NCBI GenBank assembly: GCA_021819435.1
Contig: JAKARB010000006.1
Location: 124,001 to 188,000 of the forward strand
DNA: 64,000 bases
Direction: 5' to 3'
Source of the DNA: Pseudomonadota bacterium
Lineage (GTDB): Bacteria > Pseudomonadota > Gammaproteobacteria > Burkholderiales > Burkholderiaceae_C
The notes under the pieces are model-generated. The model did not search any database, was not told where the DNA came from, and worked only from the letters and a program-made list of their open reading frames with translations. Numbering within the stretch: the first letter of the stretch is position 1; the number at the start of each line of letters is the position of its first letter. The position numbers and the translations under genes are program-made. This document shows, in pieces, positions 28,216 through 36,984 of the stretch.

Positions 28216-29229
28216 TTACCGGATGGGCGCGGGCGAATTGGCGCGAGCGGTGTTGTTCCCACCTGATTGCAGGAAGCGCGTCGGGTTCTGCTGCACGCCA
28301 TCAACCAGCACCTCGAAGTGCAGGTGTGGCCCGGTGGAGCGTCCGGTGTTGCCCACCTCGGCGATGCGCTGGCCGCGCTTGACCAGGTCGCCTTGCTTCA
28401 CCAGCATGCGCGAGGTGTGGGCATAGCGCGTGACCAGGCCGTTGCCATGGTCGAGTTCAACCAGCAGGCCGTACTGCGGATGCGGCCCGGCCGACAGCAC
28501 CACGCCGCCGGCCGCCGCCACGATGGGCGTGCCCGGATCGGCCGGGAAGTCGAGCCCGGTGTGCAGGGCGGGCCGACCGGTAAACGGGTCACTGCGGAAG
28601 CCGAAACCCGAACCGATGGGGCCGTCCACCGGCTGCGTGCTGGGCATCATCAGCGCGTCCAGCCGCTTCTCGAAGAGGTGGGATTCGATCAGGGTGAGCA
28701 CGTCGGCCTGGCGCTCGCCCAGCGCATTGAGGTGCCCAACCTGGTCATTGAGCTCGGCCAGGATCTCGCCCGAGGTGGTGGCCGGGCCCGGGTCCCGCAA
28801 GGACACGAGCGGGCCGCCTGCTGCCGGCGCCGAGGCGCCACCGGCCGCGCCGGATGCCGACGTGGCCGGTGTCTCGATGGCCTTGATCTCATCGGGTTTC
28901 ATGCCGGCCATGCCCGCCACGCGTTCGCTGACGGCTTCCAGGCGCAGCAGCCGGGCCTGCATCTCGCCCACTTTTTCGGCCATGGCGTCGAGGTTCTCGC
29001 GCATGAAGCGGTCGCGCTGGGCCAGCTCCTGGCGCTCGACGAACCGCACCGCTTCCGAGATGATCGGCCAGCGTTCGTGCGTGGCCTTGAGCACCACGGC
29101 GTGGTACAAGATCAGGCTCAGGATCATCAAGGGGATGATCAGCGCCAGCCCGGTGAGCGCCAGGCTCCAAGGCGTGAACTGAAAGACCTTCGGTCTCGAC
29201 AGCGCACTGGTCGTGATCAGGATCTGCAT
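28216..29229 (-). CDS. M23-family metallopeptidase (murein hydrolase-like)
   Basis: The 337-residue protein has one N-terminal membrane segment (residues about 15-42), a coiled-coil periplasmic region and a C-terminal LytM domain. The zinc site is complete: HTGLDF with His and Asp ligands, and GPHLHFEV with the HxH motif. It should cleave peptidoglycan peptide cross-links or regulate amidases. The ATG at 29229 has an AAGGAAG ribosome site; 16 upstream codons were excluded. It is divergent from the DciA-like gene 23 bases away. Confidence 0.9.
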   Translation of the reverse strand: MQILITTSALSRPKVFQFTPWSLALTGLALIIPLMILSLILYHAVVLKATHERWPIISEAVRFVERQELAQRDRFMRENLDAMAEKVGEMQARLLRLEAVSERVAGMAGMKPDEIKAIETPATSASGAAGGASAPAAGGPLVSLRDPGPATTSGEILAELNDQVGHLNALGERQADVLTLIESHLFEKRLDALMMPSTQPVDGPIGSGFGFRSDPFTGRPALHTGLDFPADPGTPIVAAAGGVVLSAGPHPQYGLLVELDHGNGLVTRYAHTSRMLVKQGDLVKRGQRIAEVGNTGRSTGPHLHFEVLVDGVQQNPTRFLQSGGNNTARANSPAPIR

Positions 29230-29252
29230 GCGTGACTTCCTTTGCTGAACCC

Positions 29253-29621
29253 ATGAGCAAGCGCCCCCAGCCCCCATCCGGTGGCCGAATCCGCTCCGTC
29301 ATCCCCTCGCTGCACTGCCGGCCGATGGTGCCGGACGTGCCGCCCGTCACCCGCGCGCTCGACCGCGCATCGCCCCTGGCCGGCCTGATGCAGCGCCTGC
29401 GGCATTCGCAGGCCTGCCTCGAGGCCGTCAAGGAGGTGCTGCCGCCCGCGCTGGCCGCTCAACTCCAGGCCGGGCCGCTCGACGAAGAGGGGTGGACCCT
29501 GCTGGTCGCGAGCCCGGCCGCGTCGGCCAAGCTGCGCCAGTCGCTGCCGCACCTGAATGAGGCGCTGGCCGCGAAGGGGCTCAAGGTTAACGCAATCCGC
29601 GTGAAGGTTCGCTCACGCTGA
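29253..29621 (+). CDS. DUF721 (DciA-like) protein
   Basis: The 122-residue protein shows the DUF721 layout: a helical N-terminus (LAGLMQRLRHSQACLEAVKEVLP) followed by a compact domain (WTLLVASPAASAKLRQSLPHL and VNAIRVKVR). DUF721 proteins include DciA, which helps load the DnaB helicase in bacteria without DnaC. Its place next to M23 and secA is common in betaproteobacteria. I chose the ATG at 29253; a GTG at 29232 would add seven residues and overlap the divergent gene's promoter region. Confidence 0.75.
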   Translation: MSKRPQPPSGGRIRSVIPSLHCRPMVPDVPPVTRALDRASPLAGLMQRLRHSQACLEAVKEVLPPALAAQLQAGPLDEEGWTLLVASPAASAKLRQSLPHLNEALAAKGLKVNAIRVKVRSR

Positions 29622-29645
29622 GGCCGACGTTGGCCGAGGCGGGCT

Positions 29646-30815
29646 TCAGGCCAGCAACGCTGGCGTCTGGGCCGCCAGGGCCTGCCGCTGGCTGGTGGCC
29701 TTGCCTTGCAGGACGAAGCCCAGCAACTGGTCACCGGCCATGAAGCGCGCCTCGATGGCCTCTTCCGATTCGGTGACCTCCCACTCGCCCTGGGCATCGC
29801 CAGCAGGCGGGCAGACCACGGTCGGCCAGGCGGGCGTTTTCACGACCACGGGCATGGCGGGGTAGCTCACCTCGGTGGGCTTGCCCGACAAGGTGGCGGC
29901 CAGCGCACGGGCCTGGCCCATCAGCGGCAGCACATAGGGCAGCAGGTGGCCAGCCACCTCGGCGCAATCGCCCAGCGCATAGACATGGGGCACGTTGGTG
30001 GCCAGGTGGCGGTCGACCACGATGCCACGGTTCACCGCCACGCCGGCGTCGGCGGCCAGCTGGATGCGTGGCTTCAGGCCGATGGCCGAGAGCACCAGGT
30101 CGGTTTCAAGCTGGCTGCCATCTGAGAGCGTCAGCACCAGGCCGCTGGCGCCCCGGTTGACGGCCGCAACGCCGGTGCCGAAGCGGAAGCTCGCGCCACC
30201 GGCTTCGAGCTTGGCTTGCAGGCGGGCCGAGGCTTGCGGAGGCAGCAGGCGCGGCAGCACGCGCTCGGCCAGGTCGAGCACGGTGGGCTGGATCTCGCGG
30301 TGCAACAGGTCGTTGGCGAACTCGCAGCCGATCAGGCCCGCGCCCAAAATGGCCACGCGCTTGACGGACTGCCCACCGGGGCCGGCGGTGTCCAGCGCCT
30401 CGGCGAAGCGGGCGAAGTCATCCAGGTCGTTGACCGACAGCACGGTGTCGGCGGCGTCGCCTTCGAGGTGCAGGCGGATCGGGTCGGCACCCAGCGCGAG
30501 CACCAGGTCGCGGTAGGGCAGCACCTCGCCGCTGGAGAGCGTGAGCGTGCGCGCGGCGGTGTCCACCTTCGTCACGCTGGTGCGGGCCAGCACGCGCAGC
30601 TTGACCTCGTCGGCCATTTTCTCGGCGGACTTGGTGACCAGCGAGGCCGCGGTTTTCTTGCCCGCCAGGGCGTTGGAAAGCATGGGCTTGGAATAGAAAC
30701 CGGCCTCGTCGCGGCTGATCACCACGATCGGGACCTCGGCATCGGCCTTGCGCAACTCGCGCGCGACGTTGTAGCCCGCCAGCCCGGAGCCGACGATGAC
30801 GACCGCTTCACTCAT
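29646..30815 (-). CDS. FAD-dependent NAD(P)H:rubredoxin reductase-like oxidoreductase
   Basis: The 389-residue flavoprotein has an FAD-binding GxGxxG motif at its start (VIVGSGLAGYNVARELR). A second NAD(P)-binding motif follows near residue 155 (VAILGAGLIGCEFANDL), then the VYALGDCAEV motif that contacts the flavin. It matches rubredoxin and ferredoxin reductases. It lies 16 bases after a rubredoxin gene, so it most likely passes electrons from NAD(P)H to that rubredoxin. No alkane hydroxylase is nearby, so the final acceptor may be an oxidative-stress enzyme. Confidence 0.9.
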   Translation of the reverse strand: MSEAVVIVGSGLAGYNVARELRKADAEVPIVVISRDEAGFYSKPMLSNALAGKKTAASLVTKSAEKMADEVKLRVLARTSVTKVDTAARTLTLSSGEVLPYRDLVLALGADPIRLHLEGDAADTVLSVNDLDDFARFAEALDTAGPGGQSVKRVAILGAGLIGCEFANDLLHREIQPTVLDLAERVLPRLLPPQASARLQAKLEAGGASFRFGTGVAAVNRGASGLVLTLSDGSQLETDLVLSAIGLKPRIQLAADAGVAVNRGIVVDRHLATNVPHVYALGDCAEVAGHLLPYVLPLMGQARALAATLSGKPTEVSYPAMPVVVKTPAWPTVVCPPAGDAQGEWEVTESEEAIEARFMAGDQLLGFVLQGKATSQRQALAAQTPALLA

Positions 30816-30831
30816 GCCCGCTGCTCCCTGT

Positions 30832-30996
30832 TCAGATTTCGATCATTTCGAAGTCGGCCTTGCCGACGCCGCAGTCGGGGCATTCCCAATCCGCCGGCAC
30901 GTCTTCCCATTTGGTTCCTGGGGCGATGCCGTCTTCGGGGGCGCCCTTGGCTTCGTCGTAGACGTAGCCGCACACAACACACTGATAAGTCTTCAT
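30832..30996 (-). CDS. Rubredoxin
   Basis: The 54-residue protein carries two Cys pairs, CVVCGYVYD and CPDCGVGK, which bind one iron atom, plus the acidic [15 protein letters not shown] segment typical of the family. It is a small one-electron carrier. The ATG at 30996 gives the standard length and start (MKTYQC). It precedes its likely reductase on the same strand. Confidence 0.96.
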   Translation of the reverse strand: MKTYQCVVCGYVYDEAKGAPEDGIAPGTKWEDVPADWECPDCGVGKADFEMIEI

Positions 30997-31125
30997 GGTT
31001 TCTTCCAAAAACGGGGGTGGATTCTGAGGCCGCGCACGCGATGAACCGGGACGCGATGGCGTCAAAAGGGCAGACGGGGCGTCAAAACGGCGTCTGGCGC
31101 CAGGGTGGCGGCGTTCGGATGGCCT

Positions 31126-31347
31126 TCATGTCGGGTCGTCCAGCAGGTCTTCGCTGCTGGGCTTGGCTTCCACGCGGTAGTGCTCCGAGGCCCAGGCGCC
31201 CAGGTCGATGGCCTTGCAGCCCTTGCTGCAAAAGGGGCGGTAGGGGTTGTCGGTGCTGTAGATGTGCGTGACGCCGCACGATGGGCAGCGCACCTCGGGG
31301 CCGGCGCGCTTGGCGCCTTCGCTGGAGGGCTGGTTGGAGGTGGACAC
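31126..31347 (-). CDS. yacG: DNA gyrase inhibitor YacG
   Basis: This small zinc protein (73 residues from a GTG at 31347; an ATG at 31392 would give 88) has the motif CPSCGVTHIYSTDNPYRPFC followed by SKGCKAIDLGAWASE. The four Cys residues bind zinc. In E. coli YacG binds GyrB and inhibits gyrase. The last position in the pilBCD-coaE-zapD-yacG block matches conserved order. The start is uncertain: a GGAAGA ribosome site precedes the GTG. Confidence 0.9.
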   Translation of the reverse strand: MSTSNQPSSEGAKRAGPEVRCPSCGVTHIYSTDNPYRPFCSKGCKAIDLGAWASEHYRVEAKPSSEDLLDDPT

Positions 31348-31422
31348 GGCGGAGTCTTCCAGGCGGGAAACTGGGGTGAGAACAGTGCGCAAGGGCGATG
31401 GCCTGGGGCGATGTCCGCGCGC

Positions 31423-32199
31423 TCAGGCGCAAAGCGTCAATTCGAAGCTCGCGTCCATGTCGGAAGCGATCTTGAGCTTGCCTTCTGCGTCGGGGCGCAT
31501 CAGGCGGATCGACACCATCAGGCGGTTGGCGCTGATCTCGGGCACCAGGCCCAGGGCCGGGTCGATGCGCAGGCGCAGCAGGTGGAAGGGGCGCGAGTCC
31601 TTGAGGTTCTGCTGGTACTGACCGCAGGGCGCGGCGACCATGTGCGGATGGCCGCCATCGCGCTGCAGGCCCAGCACCAGCCGCACGGCCTCGGCGAAGG
31701 GCGCCAGGGTGCCGGCCCACTCCTGCAGGTCGGCCTGACGCTTCGCGGGCAGCTCGTGCTGCCAGGCGTAGTAGGAGGGCAGGTCGAACTCGCAGGTGCC
31801 GCCGGGGATGCTGATGCGGCTGCGGATGCCCATCAGCCAGTCGTTGCTGGCCAGCGTCTGGCCTGCCTTGCCTGGCACCTGGTTGAGCGCGTGGTAGACG
31901 CGTTCGATGCGCCCCAGCACCTCGTCGAGGGCCGCTTCCTGGATGGCGGGGTTGCCGCGGTAGCCCATGAACTGCTGCTTGTGGCGATCGAGGTCGCGCA
32001 GCAGGTCGCTTTTCAAGTCGGCTCGGGCGGCCACGTCCATGATCTCGAAGATCGTGGCGAGCGCGAAGTGGTGATCGACGGGGGCTTCCCGCCACATCAG
32101 CACCCCGAGGCGATCGAAAAGATGCTCGAGCCGCAACGTCGTGCGGATGCTTTCGCCGAAGGGGTATTCGTAGAGGATCAACGCGCCACCTGAATCCAA
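31423..32199 (-). CDS. zapD: Cell division protein ZapD
   Basis: The 258-residue protein matches ZapD (YacF) in length and sequence: an N-terminal YEYPFGESIRTTLRLEHLF segment, helical middle and C-terminal beta domain (SRPFHLLRLRID). ZapD binds the FtsZ C-terminal tail and cross-links FtsZ filaments at the division site. It follows coaE by nine bases and precedes yacG, as in many beta- and gammaproteobacteria. Confidence 0.95.
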   Translation of the reverse strand: MDSGGALILYEYPFGESIRTTLRLEHLFDRLGVLMWREAPVDHHFALATIFEIMDVAARADLKSDLLRDLDRHKQQFMGYRGNPAIQEAALDEVLGRIERVYHALNQVPGKAGQTLASNDWLMGIRSRISIPGGTCEFDLPSYYAWQHELPAKRQADLQEWAGTLAPFAEAVRLVLGLQRDGGHPHMVAAPCGQYQQNLKDSRPFHLLRLRIDPALGLVPEISANRLMVSIRLMRPDAEGKLKIASDMDASFELTLCA

Positions 32200-32208
32200 C
32201 GGGTTGGG

Positions 32209-32841
32209 TCAGGACGCATTGTTCCACAAGCGCCAGAGCTTGCCGACTTCGTCACGAAGTTCTTCGAGGCTCAGGCCCTCGTTGAGGATCACGTGGTCGG
32301 CGATGGCGCGGCGCATTTCGCGCGTGGCCTGCTTGGCCAGCACCGCCTCCACCGCTTCGCGCGGCCAGCCGGAGCGCACCATCACACGGGCGATCTGGGT
32401 CTCGGGCTCGGCGTCGATGACCAGGATGTGGTCAACCTTCTCGCGCCAGCGCGGGCCTGATTCGGTCATCAGCGGCACGTCGTAGACGATGTGTTGTCCT
32501 GGCAACGCCAGACGGGCGTGGGCATCCGCCTGCTGGCCGATCAGCGGGTGCAGGATGCCTTCCAGGCGCGCCAGCGCAGACGGGTCGGCGAAGGCCAGCT
32601 CGCGCATGCGGGCGCGGTCCATCGCGCCCTGGGTGTCGATCAGGTGCGCGCCGAAGTGTTCGGCGATGTGTGGGACGGCGGCGCCGCCGGGCGCGGTCAG
32701 CGAGCGCGAGATGGCGTCGGTGTCGACCAGGTGGGCGCCCAGGTCGGTCAGCATCTGGCTGACGGTCGATTTGCCGCTGCCGATGCCGCCGGTCAGGCCG
32801 ATGACCAGGCCCTGGCCATGTGGGTGGCGTGAGCCGGTCAT
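32209..32841 (-). CDS. coaE: Dephospho-CoA kinase
   Basis: CoaE performs the last step of coenzyme A synthesis, phosphorylating the 3' hydroxyl of dephospho-CoA. The 210-residue protein has the P-loop [13 protein letters not shown] near residue 15, the VDTDAISR motif and the later VVLIDAEPE-like lid region. The ATG at 32841 was chosen; one at 32862 would overlap the pilD stop. It lies in the conserved block after pilD. Confidence 0.95.
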   Translation of the reverse strand: MTGSRHPHGQGLVIGLTGGIGSGKSTVSQMLTDLGAHLVDTDAISRSLTAPGGAAVPHIAEHFGAHLIDTQGAMDRARMRELAFADPSALARLEGILHPLIGQQADAHARLALPGQHIVYDVPLMTESGPRWREKVDHILVIDAEPETQIARVMVRSGWPREAVEAVLAKQATREMRRAIADHVILNEGLSLEELRDEVGKLWRLWNNAS

Positions 32842-32852
32842 GTCGTTCGGCC

Positions 32853-33728
32853 TCAGGCCCATCCCAGCCAGCCCAGCACCGTGTGCGAACCCGCCATGGT
32901 GACGACCAGGCCTGCACCTGCCAGGAAGGGGCCGAAGGGCACGTAGACGCCTTCGCGCAGCTTGCCCGACACCTTCATGCCGATGCCCACCACGGCGCCG
33001 ATGATCGATGAGCCCAGGACGATGGGCAGGATCATGGGCCAGCCCAGCCAGGCGCCCAGGGCCGCCAGCAGCTTGAAGTCACCGTAGCCCATGCCTTCCT
33101 TGCCGGTGGCCAGCTTGAAGAACCAGTACACGCTCCACAGCGAGAGGTAGCCCGCCACTGCGCCCCACAAGGCATCTGCCAAGGGCAGGTTCCAGCCCAG
33201 GGCAGACACGACCAGGCCGGCCCACAGCAGTGGCAGGGTCAGGTCGTCGGGCAGCAGGGTGGTGTCCCAGTCGATGGCCGAGGCGGCCACCAGCACGGCC
33301 ACGAAACCGCACCACAGCAGCGTGGTGGGGTGGGCGCCGAATTGCAGGCCGCACAGCGCGAACAGGCCCGCCGTGAGCAGCTCGATGAGCGGGTAGCGCA
33401 CCGAGATGCCCGCGCCGCAGGCCGAACACTTGCCGCGCAGGGCCAGCCAGCTCACGACAGGGATGTTCTCGTACCAGCGGATCTGGTGGCCACAAGCCGG
33501 GCAGCGCGAGGCAGGCTTCGACAGCGAGAGCCGCTGGGCGGCGTCAGGCTCTTTGGCGTCCTGCCCCAAGGCATAGGCGGCGTCGAGCTTCCACTGCTGA
33601 TCCAGCATCTTGGGCAGCCGGTGGATGACCACGTTGAGGAAGCTGCCCACGCACAGGCCCAGCACGGCCAGGCCCCAGGGCGTGAGGATGACGCCGGTGA
33701 AGACCGGCCAGAAGTCGTCAGACGGCAT
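32853..33728 (-). CDS. pilD: Prepilin peptidase / N-methyltransferase PilD
   Basis: PilD cleaves the leader of type IV prepilins and methylates the new N-terminal Phe. The 291-residue membrane protein has the two-CxxC zinc region (CPACGHQI and CSACGAGI) in its N-terminal methylase domain. The two catalytic aspartates of the peptidase domain lie in [12 protein letters not shown] and [12 protein letters not shown]. It follows pilC by nine bases. It would also serve type II secretion pseudopilins if present. Confidence 0.96.
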   Translation of the reverse strand: MPSDDFWPVFTGVILTPWGLAVLGLCVGSFLNVVIHRLPKMLDQQWKLDAAYALGQDAKEPDAAQRLSLSKPASRCPACGHQIRWYENIPVVSWLALRGKCSACGAGISVRYPLIELLTAGLFALCGLQFGAHPTTLLWCGFVAVLVAASAIDWDTTLLPDDLTLPLLWAGLVVSALGWNLPLADALWGAVAGYLSLWSVYWFFKLATGKEGMGYGDFKLLAALGAWLGWPMILPIVLGSSIIGAVVGIGMKVSGKLREGVYVPFGPFLAGAGLVVTMAGSHTVLGWLGWA

Positions 33729-33737
33729 CGAACAAGG

Positions 33738-34961
33738 TCAGACCACTTGGCCCAGCTTGAAGATCGGCAGGTACATCGAGACGACGATGCCGCCGATGAT
33801 GGTGCCCAGGATCACGATGATGAAAGGCTCCATCAGGCTGGAAAGCGCCTTCACGGCCTCGTCGACTTCCTGCTCGTAGAAGTCGGCGGCCTTGCCCAGC
33901 ATCTGGTCGAGCGAGCCTGACTCTTCGCCGATGGCCGACATCTGCAACACCATGTTGGGGAACAGGTTGGCCGCCTGCATGGCGTTGGTCAGGCTGGTGC
34001 CGGTGGAAACGTCTTTCTGGATCTGCTCGGTGGCTTCGGCGAACACGGCGTTGCCTGCTGCGCCGCCCACGGAGTCGAGCGCCTCGACCAGGGGCACACC
34101 GGCCGCGAACATGGTCGAGAGCGTGCGTGTCCAGCGCGCGGTGGCTGACTTGAAGAGCAGGTCACCGAAAACAGGCATCTTCAGCAGCAAGCGGTCCATG
34201 CGCTTTTGCATGGGCTCCGAGCGCTTCCAGGTTTGCAGGAAGAAGTAGATGCCGCCCCCGATGACGCCGAAGATGGCCCACCAGTATTTCACGAAGATGT
34301 CGGACATGCCCATCACGAACAGGGTGGGCGCGGGCAGGTCGGCGCCGAAAGAGGTGAAGACCTCCTTGAACGCCGGGATCACGAAGACCATGATGACGGA
34401 GACCACGATGAAGGCCACCACCAGCACGGCGATCGGGTAGGTCAGGGCCGACTTGATCTTCTGCTTGATGGCGATGGTCTTTTCTTGATAAAGCGCCAGG
34501 CGATCGAGCAGGGTTTCCAAAATGCCCGCAGCTTCACCGGCTTCCACCAGGTTGCAGTACAGGGCGTCGAAGTACATCGGGTGCTTGCGGAAGGCCTGCG
34601 ACAGGCTGGTGCCGGTTTCCACATCGCCGCGGATGTCGTTGAGCAGCTTGGTGACCTTGGGGTTGGTGCTGCCTCGGGCAACGATGTCAAAAGACTGCAG
34701 CAGGGGCACGCCGGCCTTCATCATCGTGGCCAGTTGGCGCGTGAAGATGGCGATGTCCTTCGGCTTGATGCTGCCGCCGCCGCCCATGCGGCGCTTCTTG
34801 ACCTTTTGCACCAGGATGCCTTGGCGGCGCAGCGTGGCGCCCACCATGGCTTCGCCGCCAGCGCGCATTTCACCGCGCACGGTCTTGCCCTGGCGGTCCT
34901 TGCCTTCCCATTCGTAGATGGCTTCCTGGGCTTGGGATTTCTTGGCTGTTGCCGTGGCCAT
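33738..34961 (-). CDS. pilC: Type IV pilus inner-membrane platform protein PilC
   Basis: The 407-residue protein has two T2SSF domains, each a cytoplasmic helical bundle followed by membrane helices (around 175-225 and 375-400). It shows IFTRQLATMMKAGVPLLQ in the first half and WTRTLSTMFAAGVPLVEAL in the second. PilC forms the rotating platform that passes force from PilB or PilT to the pilin. Order pilB-pilC-pilD is conserved. The gene begins 43 bases after pilB ends. Confidence 0.96.
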   Translation of the reverse strand: MATATAKKSQAQEAIYEWEGKDRQGKTVRGEMRAGGEAMVGATLRRQGILVQKVKKRRMGGGGSIKPKDIAIFTRQLATMMKAGVPLLQSFDIVARGSTNPKVTKLLNDIRGDVETGTSLSQAFRKHPMYFDALYCNLVEAGEAAGILETLLDRLALYQEKTIAIKQKIKSALTYPIAVLVVAFIVVSVIMVFVIPAFKEVFTSFGADLPAPTLFVMGMSDIFVKYWWAIFGVIGGGIYFFLQTWKRSEPMQKRMDRLLLKMPVFGDLLFKSATARWTRTLSTMFAAGVPLVEALDSVGGAAGNAVFAEATEQIQKDVSTGTSLTNAMQAANLFPNMVLQMSAIGEESGSLDQMLGKAADFYEQEVDEAVKALSSLMEPFIIVILGTIIGGIVVSMYLPIFKLGQVV

Positions 34962-35004
34962 GTCGGAACTCCGTGACAGATGTCGGCTGAGGTGGGCGGG
35001 TGGC

Positions 35005-36732
35005 TTACTCGTTGGTCACAGAGATGACCTCTTCCAGCGAAGTGAGGCCAGCCTTGACCTTCACGAGCCCGGATTCGCGCAAGTCTCGCACGCCTTCGCG
35101 CTTGGCCTGCTCAGCAATATCCATCGCTGTCCCTTGACTGAGGATGATCCGTTGGATTTCCTCACTGATGGGCATGACCTGGTAAATGCCAACGCGGCCT
35201 TTGTAACCGTTGTTACAGGCTGAACAGCCGATGGCCTTGTAAGGCTTCCAGCTGCCGTCCAGATCGGCCTCCTTGAAGCCTGCCTTGAGCATGGCTTCGC
35301 GTGGGTAATCGGCCGGGGCCTTGCAGACCTCGCAGAGCTTGCGGGCCAAACGCTGCGCCGTGATCAGGATCACCGAGGACGCGATGTTGAACGGCGCCAC
35401 GCCCATGTTCATCAGGCGGGTGAGGGTGGTGGGTGCGTCGTTGGTGTGCAGGGTCGACATCACCATGTGGCCGGTCTGGGCGGCCTTGATGGCGATGTCT
35501 GCGGTCTCCAGGTCGCGGATTTCGCCCACCATGATCACGTCTGGATCCTGGCGCAGGAAGGCCTTGAGGGCGATGGAGAAGTTCAGGCCCGCCCGGTCGT
35601 TCACGTTGACCTGGTTGATGCCGGGCAGGTTGATTTCCGCTGGGTCCTCGACGGTCGAGATGTTGACGCCCGGCTGGTTGAGGATGTTCAGGCAGGTGTA
35701 GAGCGACACCGTCTTGCCCGAGCCCGTGGGACCGGTGACCAGCACCATGCCGTAGGGGCGCACGATGGCATCCATCAGGCGCTGCTTCTCGATCGGCTCG
35801 TAGCCCAGGGCGTCGATGCCCAGCTTGGCCGAGGACGGGTCGAGGATCCGGATCACGATCTTCTCGCCGAACAGCGTGGGCAAGGTGCTGACGCGGAAGT
35901 CGATGGCCTTGTTGCCGAACTTGAGCTTCATGCGGCCGTCTTGGGGCACGCGTTTTTCGGCGATGTCCAGCTTGGAGATCACCTTGATGCGCGAGGCCAG
36001 CTTGTCCTTGATGGCCACGGGCGGCTGGGTGACTTCGCGCAATTCGCCATCGACGCGGAAGCGCACGCGGTAGTTGTACTCGTAGGGCTCGAAGTGCAGG
36101 TCGGAGGCGCGCGCGTTGATGGCGTCGATCAGCATCTTCTGCAGGAAGCGCACCACCGGGGCGTCTTCGACATCGGTGGTGGCGGCGTCCGCCTCCTGCG
36201 CCGGCATGCCCGTGTCCTCGGTCACGTCGAACTCGAAATCGGACGAGGCGATGGCGTTGAGCTGGTCTTCGGCGCTGGCGGTCAGGCCTTCGAGCAATTT
36301 GGCGAGCTTGTCGTGTTCGACGATGACCCACTCGGGCGTGAGCTGGGTGGCGAACTTGATGCGCTCGATGGCTTCCTGGTCGGTCGGGTCGGCACCAGCC
36401 ACGAACAGACGGTTGCCGCGCTTGGACAGCACGATCACCTGATACTGCGACGACAGCTTGTTGTCGATCACGCCCTTGGGCAGGCGTTGGGTGTCGACGG
36501 CGGCGAGGTCGAGCAGGGGCACGGCCAGGGCCTGCGACAGCGTGTGGGCCAGGTCGGCTGGCTGGATGCGGCCCGCAGCCACCAGGGTGCTGACGAAGCT
36601 GCGCTTTTGCTCGCGGGCGGTGCGCGTCAGGGTTTCAGCGGACTTCGCGTCGAGCTTGCCGGCATTGACCAGCACGCGCGCGACACCGGAAAGGGTGCCG
36701 GGCGAATCGGCCAGGGTGGACTCTGCTGCCAT
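35005..36732 (-). CDS. pilB: Type IV pilus assembly ATPase PilB
   Basis: PilB powers pilus extension. The 575-residue protein has an N-terminal MshEN domain (about 40-140), which in relatives binds cyclic di-GMP. The secretion ATPase core follows, with Walker A GPTGSGKT, the Asp box VEDPAEIN, Walker B DPDVIMVGEIRD and a four-Cys zinc motif (CEVCKAP and CSACNNGYKG). The ATG at 36732 gives the standard length; the 67 upstream open codons lack family likeness. The MshEN domain makes the HD-GYP-like protein at 13.3-14.6 kb a possible regulator, though unlinked. Confidence 0.96.
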   Translation of the reverse strand: MAAESTLADSPGTLSGVARVLVNAGKLDAKSAETLTRTAREQKRSFVSTLVAAGRIQPADLAHTLSQALAVPLLDLAAVDTQRLPKGVIDNKLSSQYQVIVLSKRGNRLFVAGADPTDQEAIERIKFATQLTPEWVIVEHDKLAKLLEGLTASAEDQLNAIASSDFEFDVTEDTGMPAQEADAATTDVEDAPVVRFLQKMLIDAINARASDLHFEPYEYNYRVRFRVDGELREVTQPPVAIKDKLASRIKVISKLDIAEKRVPQDGRMKLKFGNKAIDFRVSTLPTLFGEKIVIRILDPSSAKLGIDALGYEPIEKQRLMDAIVRPYGMVLVTGPTGSGKTVSLYTCLNILNQPGVNISTVEDPAEINLPGINQVNVNDRAGLNFSIALKAFLRQDPDVIMVGEIRDLETADIAIKAAQTGHMVMSTLHTNDAPTTLTRLMNMGVAPFNIASSVILITAQRLARKLCEVCKAPADYPREAMLKAGFKEADLDGSWKPYKAIGCSACNNGYKGRVGIYQVMPISEEIQRIILSQGTAMDIAEQAKREGVRDLRESGLVKVKAGLTSLEEVISVTNE

Positions 36733-36804
36733 GGGCGATGGTAAAGCTTGGATGGTGGGCGGACGAAGACCCGAATTTTTCAGATTGTCCGCGATGTTGC
36801 CACG

Positions 36805-36850
36805 GATGCCGGCTGGTGAAAGCGGGGAAAAACTCCCCCGAACCGGCATC
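36805..36850. other. Large inverted repeat between pilB and the divergent glycan genes
   Basis: GATGCCGG (36805-36812) and CCGGCATC (36843-36850) are perfect complements, with an inner GGGG/CCCC pair. The divergent intergenic region (36733-36984) should hold promoters for pilB and for the membrane protein gene. The repeat could be an operator or an RNA leader hairpin. I see no clear -35/-10 pair. Confidence 0.45.
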
Positions 36851-36984
36851 CGACGCGGTGGCGGGCCGCTCAAATCAGTGGCCCGGGGCAACAGATGAGG
36901 TGTCATGCACGCGGGGTACATTTCAGGCTTCACAAGTTGCCGGGGCGGGTTGGCAGGGGGTTTTGCTGCCTGTGCCCAAGTTCA

